Source: Thalassia testudinum (Eukaryota; Streptophyta; Magnoliopsida; Alismatales; Hydrocharitaceae). Taken from it: a stretch of 64,000 bases of DNA. Below the pieces are notes generated by a model. The model had not been told where the DNA came from, did no database searches, and saw nothing but the letters and a program-made list of their open reading frames with translations. Positions 43,737 through 55,977 of the stretch are shown piece by piece. Position numbers and translations under genes: made by a program. The stretch covers positions 13,460,501 through 13,524,500 of the forward strand of contig JAZHRO010000024.1 of NCBI GenBank assembly GCA_037157565.1. The letters are read 5' to 3'. Numbering within the stretch: position 1 is the stretch's first letter; the number at the start of each line of letters is the position of its first letter.

Positions 43737-45600
43737 CATTTTCTAGTATGTCCCATGCTGCATTGATCTATTGACCGTTGAATAATCTTGCATTGATGAT
43801 TCTTGCTTCTTGTTAGCCCAATCTTGTGAGCTTATTTGTCTATTTTACTCAATGTATTTTCACATGACATGGTGTTAGTGGGAAGAATTTGATCTCTAGT
43901 TGTATCAACTATTGGAGAATTTGATATGATCTGTAACCAACATTAAGGCCTTCGGGATCAAGAATCCCTGGGCGTAACCTTTGTGAAGGAAAGAGTTTGG
44001 CTTGAGTTTCTTTGCGACGGAGAGATTTAAGAGGGTTTCGAAATGATGGTTGGGATATGAGTTGGTTGAGATTCACCCAACATTGCCATGATCACATCTA
44101 TTCTTTTTGTTCTTTGTCGAGTCTTATTTTTTGATTTATGTTCATCATAGAAGTACCATGTACTTCATTACAAGATCATTAGACATTAACCCTACGACTT
44201 GATTCATAGCGTCAGTCACTTAATTTATGCCGTTGATGTTGGTCTTTTTGCAAGAACTTGTTCTTGCAGGCCAGAGCATATACACATGGTTGTGTAGATG
44301 TACAAGTTCTTTTGTTTTCTTCATGTATGTTTCTCATTTGTGGTTGCATGGAGTTGTTGTCTTGGTTTGCCATATGTGCATGCATCCTTTTGTCCCCATT
44401 TACAGGCGGGTTTTACCCTACGACTGTGGGCGAAGCATGTTGTTATTTCGTAGTGCTTCTCTTCCCATTTGTTGTACTCCCTCCTTGATCCTGTGGGATG
44501 TTTCTACGTTGTATGTTGTTGTCTTCTCTTATTGGATTGAACTTTGCTCGATAAAAAGAAAAACATAAGTTTTAAAGCAATTTAATTATGAGTATCAATG
44601 AATTATCAAAAGAAGATATGCTTGGAAACAAATGATATATACATTAGAATTGATTGATTTTTTGTACGATATCTTCCCTAAATGATGTCCTTTCAATTAG
44701 TGTAGTTGGATATCTCAGGCACAATCGGAATTATAAGTTCTACATGATTCCTCACGAAACTTTTTTCCCATAATAGCATCTCTCGTAAAGACTTTTTCTC
44801 CTTCGGAAATGTCATCGTGAGAAAAAGATTTTATAAAAAATCGTGAGAAGTTCCTATAAAATTAAGTTATATTTATGAAATCTAACCATTTGTATACATG
44901 TGCATGCATCTATAGGGCCCTATCTTGTGAATACGGTGCTCATTTAGTATTAAATAAGTACTATAAGTTTATATGTTATTTTTACTGGTTATCGTTGTTA
45001 CTTTATGAGTGGATATCATGATATTACAAGTTAATGTCCTCTTAGTAATTTTTGCAACCTTTACATGGTAGTATAATAAAAAAGTTTGGTTTAATATAAA
45101 TTATGTACAAGTTTCATATTTGTCATTTTTTTTAATATATTTATTTTCATTTTAATCACAACAACAAAATTAGGTAACCCTTCAACCGTTCTCCTCCTTC
45201 CTCCCTTTCTACCGATCCTTTGTCGCTGATGACCCCCTTCGCCACCTTATGAATTCCATTCCATCCCATCCAATTCATTCAAGAGTTTGTCCATAAAGGT
45301 TGTTTTAAGAGGGATGACAAAATCTAAGGGGTTTGTAATGCTTAATGTAGAAGGAATTATCGAAGAAGTTCCTTTTGGAGCCAACCTTCCAAGTTTAACT
45401 CTCCCATTTGACAAGCCATGTACTCTAGGATTCTTAAGAGGGAGATTCATTTTAGCATGAGAAAGGAAAAGAGATTTTCTTTTTATGACCCAACACCCAT
45501 TAGGTAATTTCTCATGGTAGACCGTAAAGGTAGAGCCCTCACATACAGCTGCCCCTTGAGCACCTGACTTGCTAAAGTCAAAGTTAGTGATCACCATTTC
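43737..45600. repeat. Segmental duplication D1
   Basis: It matches 49356-51165 in the same orientation over about 1.85 kb, from ACCATTTTCTAGTATGTCCC to the block encoding CEGSTFTVYHEKLPNG, with an estimated 90% identity and small gaps. The left half contains a 113-codon plus-strand frame (44227-44568) that is interrupted by TAG in the second copy, so I do not call it a gene. The right half holds a minus-strand coding-like block listed separately. Confidence 0.85.
45247..45597 (-). pseudogene. Hypothetical coding block in D1
   Basis: A 116-codon frame. A core (CEGSTFTVYHEKLPNG, then LSHAKMNLPLKNPRVHGLSN and GRVKLGRLAPKGTSS) is conserved as protein in the second copy at 50891-51163, though the start and end differ and frameshifts intervene there. 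A possible acceptor (GGGGCAG) precedes the conserved core, so it may be one exon of a larger gene. I do not recognise the family. It could be a dead host-gene fragment carried by the duplication. Confidence 0.3.
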
Positions 45601-46022
45601 ATGTTGTGAGGAGCAATAAACATAGAAATTTGCATATAATTGGAGGGATATTCACAAATAAGTTACTGATGGAATAATCTCAGTGCATATTATGTGTTGG
45701 TGAGTTTATTTATCTTTTTTGGATATTATTTTACATGTTAAAATTTAAAAGTGTTCTAACATATTTAGGACCTTGTTCTCGTTATGTTTCGCATAAGGAA
45801 TTCACTCGGAGCGTGCACGACTTTAAAGAGCACCCAACTCGCACCCCTAGACCTTGGGTGCACGTTTTAGAGTCACTGTAATTTTCGATGACGTTAGGTA
45901 GAATAACCACCATTTTTCTTCACATAGGTTTAATGTTGTGTCAAATGTTTTATACTCGGATATATATGTCATATTTGTATGTTATAGGAGTCCTTTTCTT
46001 TTGCTCAATGTAGGAGTCCTAT
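45601..46022. other. Intergenic DNA between D1 and an LTR fragment
   Basis: No coding frame is supported. The only detail is a small inverted repeat near 45835-45865 (CACCCCTAGACCTTGGGTG). The sequence is otherwise ordinary AT-rich DNA. Confidence 0.4.
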
Positions 46023-46830
46023 TGAAGGGAACACCATAATGAGTCCTACTTAGCTCATTTTGACCCATAAAAGAGAACAAAAACTCCTACATAACCAATT
46101 GGAGGTCCTAATTCCATTTTGAAAGAAAAGCAAGAAACAAGGGGTAAAACTACAATTTTACCATTGCAGTACAACAACGGATTTTCTCAAGGGTTAAACA
46201 CAGGTCAAATGGTCTTAATATGATAATAAATGAGTTGAATCAGATAGAAAAGGGTTCATGTGAATTCTGGGAATTAAATGATTTCTTGTAACCCTAAAAC
46301 AGACCCACTTGATTTTACAAGGTTCTGATCAGGATAAAATTCACCTAAACCCTCTAAAAATCATAGAAAAATATTCGTTAGGGTTTAGAACCTTGAATTT
46401 GACCTTTGGAAGCTATTTTGACCTAAAATGGGGTCTCAGACAAATATTTACCCTAAATTAGATTTTTACGTGAATTTCCCAGTCAAACGTGGTCAAACCC
46501 AAAGTCCAACCTCACCATTGGATTCCTTAGGTCCAAATTAGGTTTGTATCAAAATTTGGACCTAAGGGGAACTCATCTTAACCCACTTTGCAAATAGGTC
46601 CGACCCAATTACATTCTACCCCTATCTTTCAAAAACCCTTACAATTGACCCCTTAGATTCTTCTTCGTTCTTTGCAATTAGGTCCCTCCAAAATTATAGT
46701 GGAGGGAATCCTACTCTGGTGAGCTTGAAAGGGCGATTTCTCCCTGATCTCACAGAGAATCCCCTTCAAAATTGAAAGGGAGGTTCTCTGAGAAATCTCC
46801 TCCGATGTGAACCTAATTAGAAGCCCTATT
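46023..46830 (+). repeat. Fragment of the 2.86-kb Athila LTR family
   Basis: Its start TGAAGGGAACACCATAATGAG aligns with the inverted tip of the LTR at 8800, and homology in reverse complement continues to about the equivalent of 8100 (CTTCGTTCTTTGCA at 46662-46675). It is plus-oriented and truncated on the right, where family-Y sequence takes over. It is noncoding. Confidence 0.75.
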
Positions 46831-46914
46831 TGGTTCCCAATCTTTTATGCGAACGTATGAGAGATTTGGGTCTCTCTCGAGTTTCCATTGCCGGTGACCT
46901 TGCTGTGCTTAGAA

Positions 46915-49223
46915 GCTTGGCTTTGTTTTACCTTACTGTTGTGGTGGTGATATGTACTGTTAGCAGCTTTTATTTTCTTTACTGTTTGTACTCTTTTATT
47001 GTTAGTTACTTAACATAATGAATGTGGTTTACTTTCTTGCTTTATAATCCCCCTAACCTTCCCTCCCTTTATAATCCCCCTCCTCCTCTTCATCTCACAT
47101 AACCACAGCCGAGCGGGAGAGAGAGAGAGAGTAGGGAGCCAGAGCGGAGAGCGGAGTGCTGATTGCGTCTAAGCGTGAGTGCGGAGGGCACTGTGCCGTT
47201 ATGCTGCAGCGCCTGTGGCGAGGAAAGCCAGAGCAGTTCCGCGGTAGTCATTTTTCCACAAAATCAGACGTCCGGGGCGACATCCAGACATCTTACTGGA
47301 CGTCCGAAGGTAGAGTGAGACATCTGGTAAAGATCTATTTTCCGTATTTCTCCTCTGCCAAAGTCCTGACAGTGTGCATATGTGTCAGTTGTTGGAAGGT
47401 GAACCGGGGTAGCTTCATACGTCCAGGAGCACCTCCAGACATGTGACGAAACCCTTGGACGTCGGCACTGCGTTCCAGACGTCCGATAGAGGTGCCCTGA
47501 GAGAGGTATGCCTGAGAGTTGATTTAAGACGTCTGGGATCTCTCCCAAACGTCTGATTTCTGCCAGAACCCTTGTTTTTGGTCTCCCTCAAGGCTCAAAT
47601 GATGTCGATTTTCTGTAAACGAAACATCATTGTTTTTCATACGAATTTCTTCACGTAATGGTAGCTTGTTTATATCTTTTGAAATCCTTTTGACTTATCC
47701 ATCCACGTCTTAGGTCTCCAGTCCGTCGAGCAAACGGGACCTACGGAGACATCGGGAGCTGCTGTACGAGCCCCCATTCCCCCCGATTATCCTGGTAGAG
47801 TGGTCATAACTAATTCTCCGAGTTAATAAAATGCATTCAATTAGTTAAAACCTAGGATGTGAGATGAATACTAAGAAGAAATAAACGCATGCTCTAGAAT
47901 ACAGCTATTCAAGTAAACCGTAGGTTATGACATGAACACTAGGGATAGAAAAGATGCATGTGTAGAAAGATGGATGATTAAATAAGTCATAAGTTGCCTG
48001 TAATGAACTACTTTAGTGATAGAAAGAAAAGTTAATGTACGAACCTTACGGGGAATGTAGAATGAGATAAGAACACTACCGTATCAGAGAACTGGATGGT
48101 TCTGGAATTGTTGTCCACGTGCGGCCATTAAGGGAAGTGAGCTGACCTTCGTATATATGGTACCGAAGAGATCAACTATCCCTTGCAGTGTAGAGGGGAG
48201 CTTGCCGCCCTTAGGTTGAGACCTGGGGTGGGTTTGCCCACTCTACGTCGACTCTTGTTGGCCCTCATGTACGTGGTACCGAGGTGAGCTACTTAGTATA
48301 GGGGGAGTTAGCCGCCCCAGGGGGTCCGAGGTTAGGTATGGCTACCCTACATCGACTCTTGTTAACCTGATGGGTAAATCGGGATAGTCTGACGAGGATA
48401 CGCGGATTGAGGAGGGGCGAGACCCCTGTTCTGTTATGAGAGGGCAAGGCCTTATATTGTTTCGCGTTGTATGTTGAGGCGTACCCGCTAGCGGAAACAA
48501 TTGACTGCGTGCCAGTGCGGGGTAACTACCCGCGCGGTTATCACGTATGCGGTAGTTACCGCTACGTCACAACCGCGACCTCGAGGTGATAGATCGGGTG
48601 TAGGACTACCACGGAGGGACTCTTTCGGCCAAGAGAGTGCCACGTGTGCATCCTACATCATGGAAAACTGCAAGCAAAATCGTTCCTTTAGGGATCAAGA
48701 AGATTAATGAGATGAACCCTGATTAGAGATCTCTACACAGAAAACTGTTATAGGATAATTTGGATCGGAAAGTAATATGTTAAATTACCTGTTAAATGCA
48801 TTTTTATGTTAGCCACCACTCTACTCAGCGTTAGCTGACTCCAGTTATATAATTTTGTATAGGTTAAGGATTTGAGCAGCCCGAGCTACCAGCTGCTAAG
48901 GACACTAGGCCTAGTTAAGCCTAGTTGTAGTTTCTACTGCTTATTGTAATGAGTTCCTGTAGTTATATTTTTTAGCACTTTCCATTATGATCTCTATCTG
49001 TACTAGTTCTGTTGTGATGGCGGTATTCTTGTTCTTGAAGGCATGTAATTTTCTAGAATTACTGTTCTTTCGTTGCCATTTTCTTTCTACTCAGCTACTG
49101 TATTTATGTAGTTGTAGATTGATGCATGTTATTTAGTTATTTTTCGTTGGATAACTTGGTCTTGGGATTAGTCGAGGCGAACCATTCTCGGGTCCTGTAG
49201 GGATCTGAGTTTGGGTCGTGACA
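46915..49223 (+). repeat. Family-Y LTR copy Y3 with a duplicated tail fragment
   Basis: It ends GGGTCGTGACA at 49223, as the other Y LTRs do. From about 47040 it has a TATA-like TTTATAAT (47068-47075), GACGTC palindromes (47265-47555), a possible intron ending at 47388, the TGGTAGAGTGG landmark near 47791 and the duplicated U5-side module (48170-48400). The first 120 bases (46915-47035) are instead a copy of the Y LTR tail (compare 13570-13690), so the left end is a rearranged junction of two Y pieces. Confidence 0.75.
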
Positions 49224-49236
49224 CACACACACACAA

Positions 49237-49290
<54 letters not shown>

Positions 49291-49339
49291 TGAGAGAGAG
49301 AGAGAGAGCGAGAGAGTGAGAGAGAGAGAGAGAGAGAGG
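49221..49339 (+). repeat. Compound microsatellite (CA)n(TA)n(GA)n
   Basis: It starts exactly at the terminal ACA of the Y3 LTR and runs through CA, TA and GA repeats. The GA part contains two copies of a higher-order unit with GCGAGAGAGTGAG. After it the duplicated block D2 begins at 49356. Confidence 0.9.
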
Positions 49340-49355
49340 GCGGATCCTATGCGTA

Positions 49356-51165
49356 CCATTTTCTAGTATGTCCCATGCTGATTGATCTATTGACAGTTGA
49401 ATAATCTTGCATTGATGATTCTTGCCTTGTTAGCCCAATCTTGTGAGCTTATTTGTCTTTTCTACTCACTGTATTTTCACATGGCATGGTGTTAGTGGGA
49501 AGAATTTGGTCTCTAGTTGTATCAACTATTGGGGAATTTGATTTGATCTGTAACCAATAGTAAGGCCTTCGGGGTCAAGAATCTCTAGGTGTAGCCTTTG
49601 TGAAGAAAAGAGTTTGGCTTATCTTTCTTTGCGATGGAGAGATTCAAGAGGGTTTTGAAATGATGGTTGGGATATGAGTTGGTTGAGATTCACCCAGCAT
49701 TGCCATGACCACATCTATGTTTTTTGTTCTTTGTCGAGTCCTATTTTTTGTTTTATGTTCATCATAGAAGTACCAAACATGTACTTCATTACAAGATCGT
49801 TAGACTTTAACCCTACGACTTGATTCATAGCGTCAGTCACTTAATTTATGCCATTGATGTTGGTCTTTTTGCAAGCACTTGTTCTTGCAGGCTAGAGCAT
49901 ATACACATGGTTGTGTAGATGTACAAGTTCTTTTGTTTTCTTCATATATGTTTCTCATTTGTGGTTGCATGGAGTTGTCTTGATTTGCCATATGGTCATG
50001 CATCCTTTTGTCCCCATTTACGGGCGGGTTTTACCCAACGATTGTGGGTGAAGCATGTTGTTATTTCGTAGCGTTTCTCTTCCCATTTGTTGTACTCCCT
50101 CCCTGATCCTGTGGGATATTTCTGTGTTGTATGTTGTTGCCTTCTCTTAGTGGATTGAACTTTGTTCGAAAGAAAGAAAAATATAAATTTTAAAACAATT
50201 TAATTATAAGTATCAATGGACCATCGAAAGAAGATATGCTTGGAAATAAATGATATGTGCATTAGAATTGATTGATTTTTTTTGTACGATATCCTCTCTA
50301 AATGATGTTCTTTCGGTTAGTGTGGTTGGATAACTCAGGCACAATCGGAGTTAGAAGTTCTACATGATTCCTCATGAAACTTTTTTCCCATAATAACATC
50401 TCTCGTAAATGTTATCGCGAGAAAAAGATTTTATAATAAATTGTGAGAAGTTCCTATAAAATTAAGTTATATTTATGAAATCTAACCACTTGTATACATA
50501 CATATATGTATGCATCTATAGGTCCTATCCTGTGAATACAGTGCTCATTTAATATTAAATAAGTACTATAAGTTTATATGTTATTTTTAAGAGTCATCGT
50601 TGTTACTTTATAAGTAGATATTATGATATTACAATTTAATGTCCTCCTACTCATTTTTACAACTGTTACATGGTAGTGTAATCAGAAATTTTGGTTTAAT
50701 ATAAATTATGTATAGTTGTATTACAAGTATAATATTTGTCTTTTTTTTTAATATATATTTTTTCATTTTAATCGCAACAACAAAATTTGGTAACCCCTCA
50801 ACCAATCTCCTCCTTCCTCCCTTTCTACCGATCCTTTGTCGCTGATGACCCCCTTCGCCACCTTATGAATTCCATTCCATCCCATCCAATTCATTCAAGA
50901 GTTTGTCTATGAAGGTTGTTTTCAGAGGGTTGACAAAATCTAAGGAGGTTTGTAAAGCTTAATGCAGAAGGAATTTCTGAAGAAGTTCCTTTTGGAGCCA
51001 ACCTTCCAAGTTTAACTCTCCCATTTGACAAGTCATGTACTCGAATATTCTTAAGTGGGAGATTCTTTTTAGCATGAGAAGGAGGAAAGAGAATTTTTTT
51101 TTTGACCCAAAACCTATGAGGTAATTTCTCACGGTAGACCGTAGAGGTAGAGCCCTCACACACGG
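49356..51165. repeat. Segmental duplication D2
   Basis: The second copy of 43737-45600. It retains the same order of landmarks, with base changes and small indels. It runs directly into the 3' flank of the P2 gene piece, whereas D1 runs into the LTR fragments. The LTR insertions at 46.0-49.2 kb therefore lie between the two copies. Confidence 0.85.
50891..51163 (-). pseudogene. Hypothetical coding block in D2
   Basis: A 90-codon frame. The part CEGSTSTVYREKLPHRFWV and LPLKN-RVHDLSNGRVKLGR matches the block in D1 at 45247-45597, but frameshifts change both ends. Differences from D1 at amino-acid level are many, which argues against strong selection. The product is unknown. Confidence 0.28.
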
Positions 51166-51464
51166 CAACTCGACACTAAACAAGAAAGGAAGGAAAGGAT
51201 CAAGAAAAAGTTGACATGACCAAATGATAAGATCCAAGTCAAGCAACAAATTAAAGGCACAGATTGAAAAGCAAATCACATTCAAAGCTATAAATCTTTA
51301 GACCAAAAAGTCATCGAACGGTGGATTCCATTGACAAACAGATGTTTCCATTAATTGGTCCACCATCAAGCGGTGGAGTCAATATTTTAGAGAGGGACAT
51401 TAAGTCCAACCGTCCCATTGGATGTACAGTGCAATCCATGTGAAACACAAATATTAAGAGTGAA

Positions 51465-51465
<1 letters not shown>

Positions 51466-51519
<54 letters not shown>
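51466..51519 (+). repeat. (AT)n microsatellite
   Basis: An almost pure TA run broken once by GTA near 51501. It lies at the 3' end of the P2 exon. Confidence 0.9.
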
Positions 51520-51650
51520 GCAGCCCGAGGAAATCTGTCGAGGTCTTGGTGACTTGGGTTGGTAAAGACGATAGCGATTCCCAGGCTTCCTCGTTGTGTT
51601 GACGTCTTGAGGAGGTCCACATGCAACAGAACCATATGTACTCTTTGTTA
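51519..51650 (-). pseudogene. P2: last exon of a small secreted-peptide relative
   Basis: After a good acceptor (CCTCAG at 51656-51651) the frame in the phase expected from P1 and P3 exon 1 reads TKSTYGSVACGPPQDVNTTR and then a basic, proline-rich tail. The frame then runs into an (AT)n microsatellite at 51466-51519 without a stop, so the original end has been lost or replaced. I find no signal-peptide exon within the next 1.5 kb. It is probably a broken copy of P1. Confidence 0.4.
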
Positions 51651-51719
51651 CTGAGGATCGTCGTTATTGGATTATATATATATACACACATAGAGGAATG
51701 GGAGTGTGCAGTGATCACT

Positions 51720-52865
51720 GCTACGATGATTTTTTTTTGTTTATGTGATGGTTGAAAATTATTACTTTTTTAATTAAAATTATAATATTCTACCTCGCAA
51801 AAGTATATATCGTGTTAATATATATATATATGACGTTGTTTATTTCAAATCATTATATTTTACATGGCAATTCTAGAAATTATTATCTATTTTTATAAAT
51901 GATAATTATATTATAAATTGTCATTTAAAGCATAGTATATATTTACATACGTACGTGTCTTTCTAACTTAATTGATGACTACTGATCCAGGATCTCTGGG
52001 TTTGCAATGGAGTACTGCACGCCTGGAGACCCAGAGAGGTCACCGGTGGGAGAATATGGGAAGTGAGATCAAGAAGGGAGGAGGAATTGGGATGATGGTG
52101 ATGGCGGTGTTCAGAGGTGGTGGTGGTGGTGTACGTACTCCCGAAATAGAATGAAGTCTTCAGCAGGCCTCCTCGGTGACATTTCCAAATGGCTCACCAA
52201 TAAAAGGGTGATTTTTGTGTTATAAATGGTTATGTGTTGTCACTCATCCATATATACCCACCCTAAACATGTGGTATAATGATTGGTGTATAAAAAAAAT
52301 GTACACACTTTTGTATCAAGTATTTTCCTACGAAGTATAATGATAGGTATATGTAAAACTGGATATATTTTTATACATTGTTAGAGAGAGTGATACATAA
52401 CACGATTTCATCACATATGTTTGATATTTTATACCAATATTCTAGTAAAAGTTGTAGAATTCATAGTTATAATACCACTATAAATTCGTGGATTAAAGTG
52501 ATGGAAGGTGGAATTGGAATTACGATGGAGGGAAGTAGAGGAAATAGTAAATCTATGGTTAAAACGTGATTCTTGGGTCGTTTATGTAAGGGATTTCACG
52601 ATGGTATAGGATCATGTTCATAAATACGTAAAAAACTAAGGGCTTTTCTACATGGTATCCATCTTCTTAATTAAAAGAGGACAACAATGGGGGAATCTTG
52701 TTTTGACGAAGCAACATAACGTACCCCGGTAATTAATAACTTGGAGTTATCACGAGCTCCACAAAAAATCTAAAAGCTATATTTTTTAATATCAGAATTG
52801 TCCCTATTCTCACGTAGGAAACGTTACTGCTCGAGACGGGAGAATCTCACTGTGCCTATTCCGTC
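51720..52865. other. Intergenic DNA
   Basis: AT-rich with a G-rich patch (52020-52150). It has short frames of about 60 codons but none with a recognisable product or a conserved copy. No exon 1 of P2 could be found here. Confidence 0.4.
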
Positions 52866-53100
52866 TTTTTTTTTTTTTTTTTTTTTTTACGAAATCAAAT
52901 CTCTGATTAAAGGAGAAGAATCTGCTCGAGACCGGATACTCTGGGGGTGATGCGAGCACAAAAAAATAAGATAAGAAATGAAAGAAAAAAAAAAAAAATT
53001 CTTAAGATTAGAATCGGACGAATTTTTAAAGGAGGGTGATCTCATATCTGTAGACACGACAATACACCAGTGAGAAAAATATTGAAAATCACCTAACGAG
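52866..53100 (-). mobile_element. Possible 3' end of a retroposed element
   Basis: A T23 run at 52866-52888 would be the poly(A) tail of a minus-strand insertion, followed by sequence of the LINE 3'-end style. The far end and the target duplication were not found, so the extent is uncertain. Confidence 0.35.
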
Positions 53101-53560
53101 TGTATTCCGACAAGCATTAAAAAAGTTGACCATAAAATCTTAGGATCATATGTGATCCTCACCAAAAATCACCTAAGTTGAAGTGCATCAATCGTGGTTA
53201 ACGAAACATGTCACAACCGCAGTGTGGGACGCACGTCGATCGGACATTGATTGGACACACGTGGGTTAGTGCACGGCAGTCGAACATTGATTGGATGCAC
53301 GTCGGCTGTGTGCACTCCAGTCGAGCATCGCGTTGAAGCCACCAACGAAGGTCGCACGCTGCTACCATCGACGCATGCCGCTTCGCTTGCTGACGAAGCC
53401 CCCACAGTTGAGAATATCCTCACCGAAGCACTCCAACGCCGACCGATCGATGATCGGAGAAGCACACGGGCCACACCTCGAGCAAGAAGCTCACGCCTCT
53501 ACAGCACTGTCGACCGTAGTCACTCGCCGTCACCTCCCTCAAACTGGCCACTACCCGCCA

Positions 53561-53764
53561 CTAAGGGCCATGCATGTCTTCAACATCAAAGATAGAGAGA
53601 CCTAAAGTTGGAGGAGGAAGGTTGGCAGAAAGGAGAGCCCCGACCAATCCCAAATGATCGATCAGGATCTTACCGTAGCAGTTGTCCTTGCAGAAGTTTG
53701 CCCTTTGCCCACAGAGAAGAAAGGCAGAGGGAGAGGAAAAAAGGATTAAGAAAGCGGCTTCCAT
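53561..53764 (-). CDS. Hypothetical exon with signal peptide
   Basis: A 67-codon frame starting MEAAFLILFSSPSAFLLCGQ, which looks like a signal peptide, followed by ANFCKDNCYG with two cysteines. The codon after CYG carries GGTAAGATC, a good splice donor, so the true protein may continue in an exon to the left that I cannot identify. The downstream region 53200-53560 is GC-rich with short repeats around GATTGGA-CACGT. It could be a dead first exon. Confidence 0.25.
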   Translation of the reverse strand: MEAAFLILFSSPSAFLLCGQRANFCKDNCYGKILIDHLGLVGALLSANLPPPTLGLSIFDVEDMHGP

Positions 53765-53769
53765 TGTAC

Positions 53770-55399
53770 CAATTCAGTTGATTGATTTGATTCGAGGCGG
53801 TCAGGAGTGGTATTGCAAATTACACTTTTTGGAGGATTGACTTGTGAGATCTCGATATAATGGTAAGGAAACTCAAGTTATGGGTAAAAAAGGAAAATTG
53901 GAAGGAGGCTTTTCATATCCTCTGAAATTTGCGTTGCGGTTTTATTGAAGTTGGTATCTAAGGCAATGTCCCATGTAAGGTGTGCAAAACAAACATTCGG
54001 GGCTATCTGCCTGGGGTTAGGAGTTTAAAATGTGAAATTGGTGATGTTAATTTTTTGTTAAACATTAATTTTTATTTACTTATTACGATGTATCGTTAAT
54101 ATTTGTGGTATTTATTTAATTTTTAAAAAGTAAGATTCGGATGTAAAAGAGTTAAGAAATTAATATTTACTTTAATTATATCGGTGTTATTAAAGATCTT
54201 TAATTTAGATTTTCATCGTGGAAGTTAACTCTTCAAATAAGTAGGGGTTAACATATTTTTTTGGAGGGTTAATCTTGAAGTAAATTAACCCTCAATTTTT
54301 TGTACACATGTGCTCTTCCCATCACAAAATTTAGGGCTAGGTAGAGTGTTGGTTGGGTTTTTGCAAAAGCAAATATAGGACCAAGTTGGACAACTCGTTT
54401 GGACTCTGGCTAGGCTAAGGCCCATTGTTCTTTTCATTTTACACAACTAGGCCCAAGTCCAACGCAAAATAAATGGGCCGTGATCCAACTCGGCTGCACG
54501 ATTCTTTGAGATGGCTTGGATTTTGCTTGTTTTCAATCGCATGTGGCCCTACATATTATAGATAGAGCATTTCATAAAATATTTCAAATAATTCCTTACA
54601 TGTCTCGAAGCCTCCGCAATCCTTGAAGATGGGGGAAAATAGTGGCAAACTAAATGGCTCGACCAAATGGACATAGTAGAAAAAAAAATGCTCGACATCA
54701 TCCAAGTAAGTTTTCACATAAATGACTACCATCTTCTTCAAGTCCTCGGCCGAGGGTTGCTCCAACTAGCAATTGTTGTTGAACAAAATAAAAATCTTGA
54801 TGCTTGGTTTGAGCTCTGTGTACCTCCAGTTGCATTGACTCCTGTTTAGAATGTTCTCATCTCTAATGGCCAAATTCCTTACTAGAGAAAGAAAAGTGTA
54901 TTTAACGTTGAAGCCTTCTTTTCGATTTTTGGCACTAAACGTTGATTATTTCGATGATATCAGCAGTTGCAGTATAAAAATGACTATTCAATATATCTCT
55001 TATCCAATTCTCCTCACAATTCAATAGTTTTACCACCCAAAAGACCTTCTGAGCCAAGGAACCAATAGAAGCGTCGTCAATTTCCCAAAGGGCTGTTTGC
55101 TTTTAGTTATCCATGTAAAGGAAGCGTCCTGGTCTCACTAAGGCTTCCCATAATTTGGAGGTATTCCATTTTTCATGCATGTCCTATAAATCGGTATTCC
55201 TACGGCATCTGGTGGTATAATTTTGATCACTATTTATAGGTTGGCAGTTCAATCTTGTTATCAACTACAGGCAAGTCAACCTGACAACAAAATTAAAAAT
55301 TTTGCTCTTTGATGGATGCCATGGATTGATATTTTATATTGGCTCTGTAAGTTTGGTTCGTAATTAAAGAAAAGAAGAAAAAAAATCATGAATGATATT
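53770..55399. other. Intergenic DNA with coding-like scraps
   Basis: Mostly AT-rich. On the minus strand 54990-55200 holds short stretches such as WNTSKLWEALVRPGRFLYMD separated by stops, suggesting remnants of an unknown gene. Nothing can be named. Confidence 0.3.
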
Positions 55400-55419
55400 T
55401 TAAAAATAATTAGAGATAT

Positions 55420-55942
55420 TTGATTCAACACAAGTATAGAAATACGGAATGAAAATTACTTTTATAAAATTGAATTATACCAATGATATTCCATTCGTTA
55501 TATTGATGGAGTTCAAAAAATTATCATTGTATTTTGATTTTAAAATATAAGATTATTTGTGCGTTTTATTCGTAAGTAGTGGTGGCTATTTGAGTGACGA
55601 TGAATTTCACCACATGACAATATTTGCATTATTTTTTTATATATATAGGACCTATCAAAAATCATTAAAGATTAAGAAATCATCAGTGATTTTCACTTAT
55701 AACTGAAAATCACCGTTGATATTTGATTTAGAATAATTATAAAAACATAGAATGAAACATCTCTTCGTAAAATTAAATTGCACTAATATTATTTCTTACA
55801 TTGCATTGATGCAATTCAAAAAATTGCCGGTGTATTTTGGTTGATAACAAAAAATAACCTGTATATTTTTATTCACTCGTGGTGATAGCTATTTGAGTGA
55901 TGATAGGTCTCATCACGTGCTTGTACTTGCATTGATTTTTAG
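55420..55942. repeat. Imperfect direct duplication of about 220 bp
   Basis: Units at about 55420-55635 and 55724-55942 share landmarks in order: GGAATGAAA, AAATTGAATTA/AAATTAAATTG, TTCAAAAAATT, CTATTTGAGTGA and TTTGCATT. By eye about 70% of bases agree. It is noncoding and old. Confidence 0.6.
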
Positions 55943-55977
55943 GTGTAGTATCCACTCAACAACAAATATAGTGAGGA

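Noticed and set aside
44227..44568. 113-codon plus-strand frame in D1
   Set aside because: The duplicate at 49.85 kb has TAG in the same frame (CAGGCTAGAG against CAGGCCAGAG), and no domain is recognisable.
49168..49359. Serine-leucine repeat frame
   Set aside because: It is a translation of the GA microsatellite on the minus strand.
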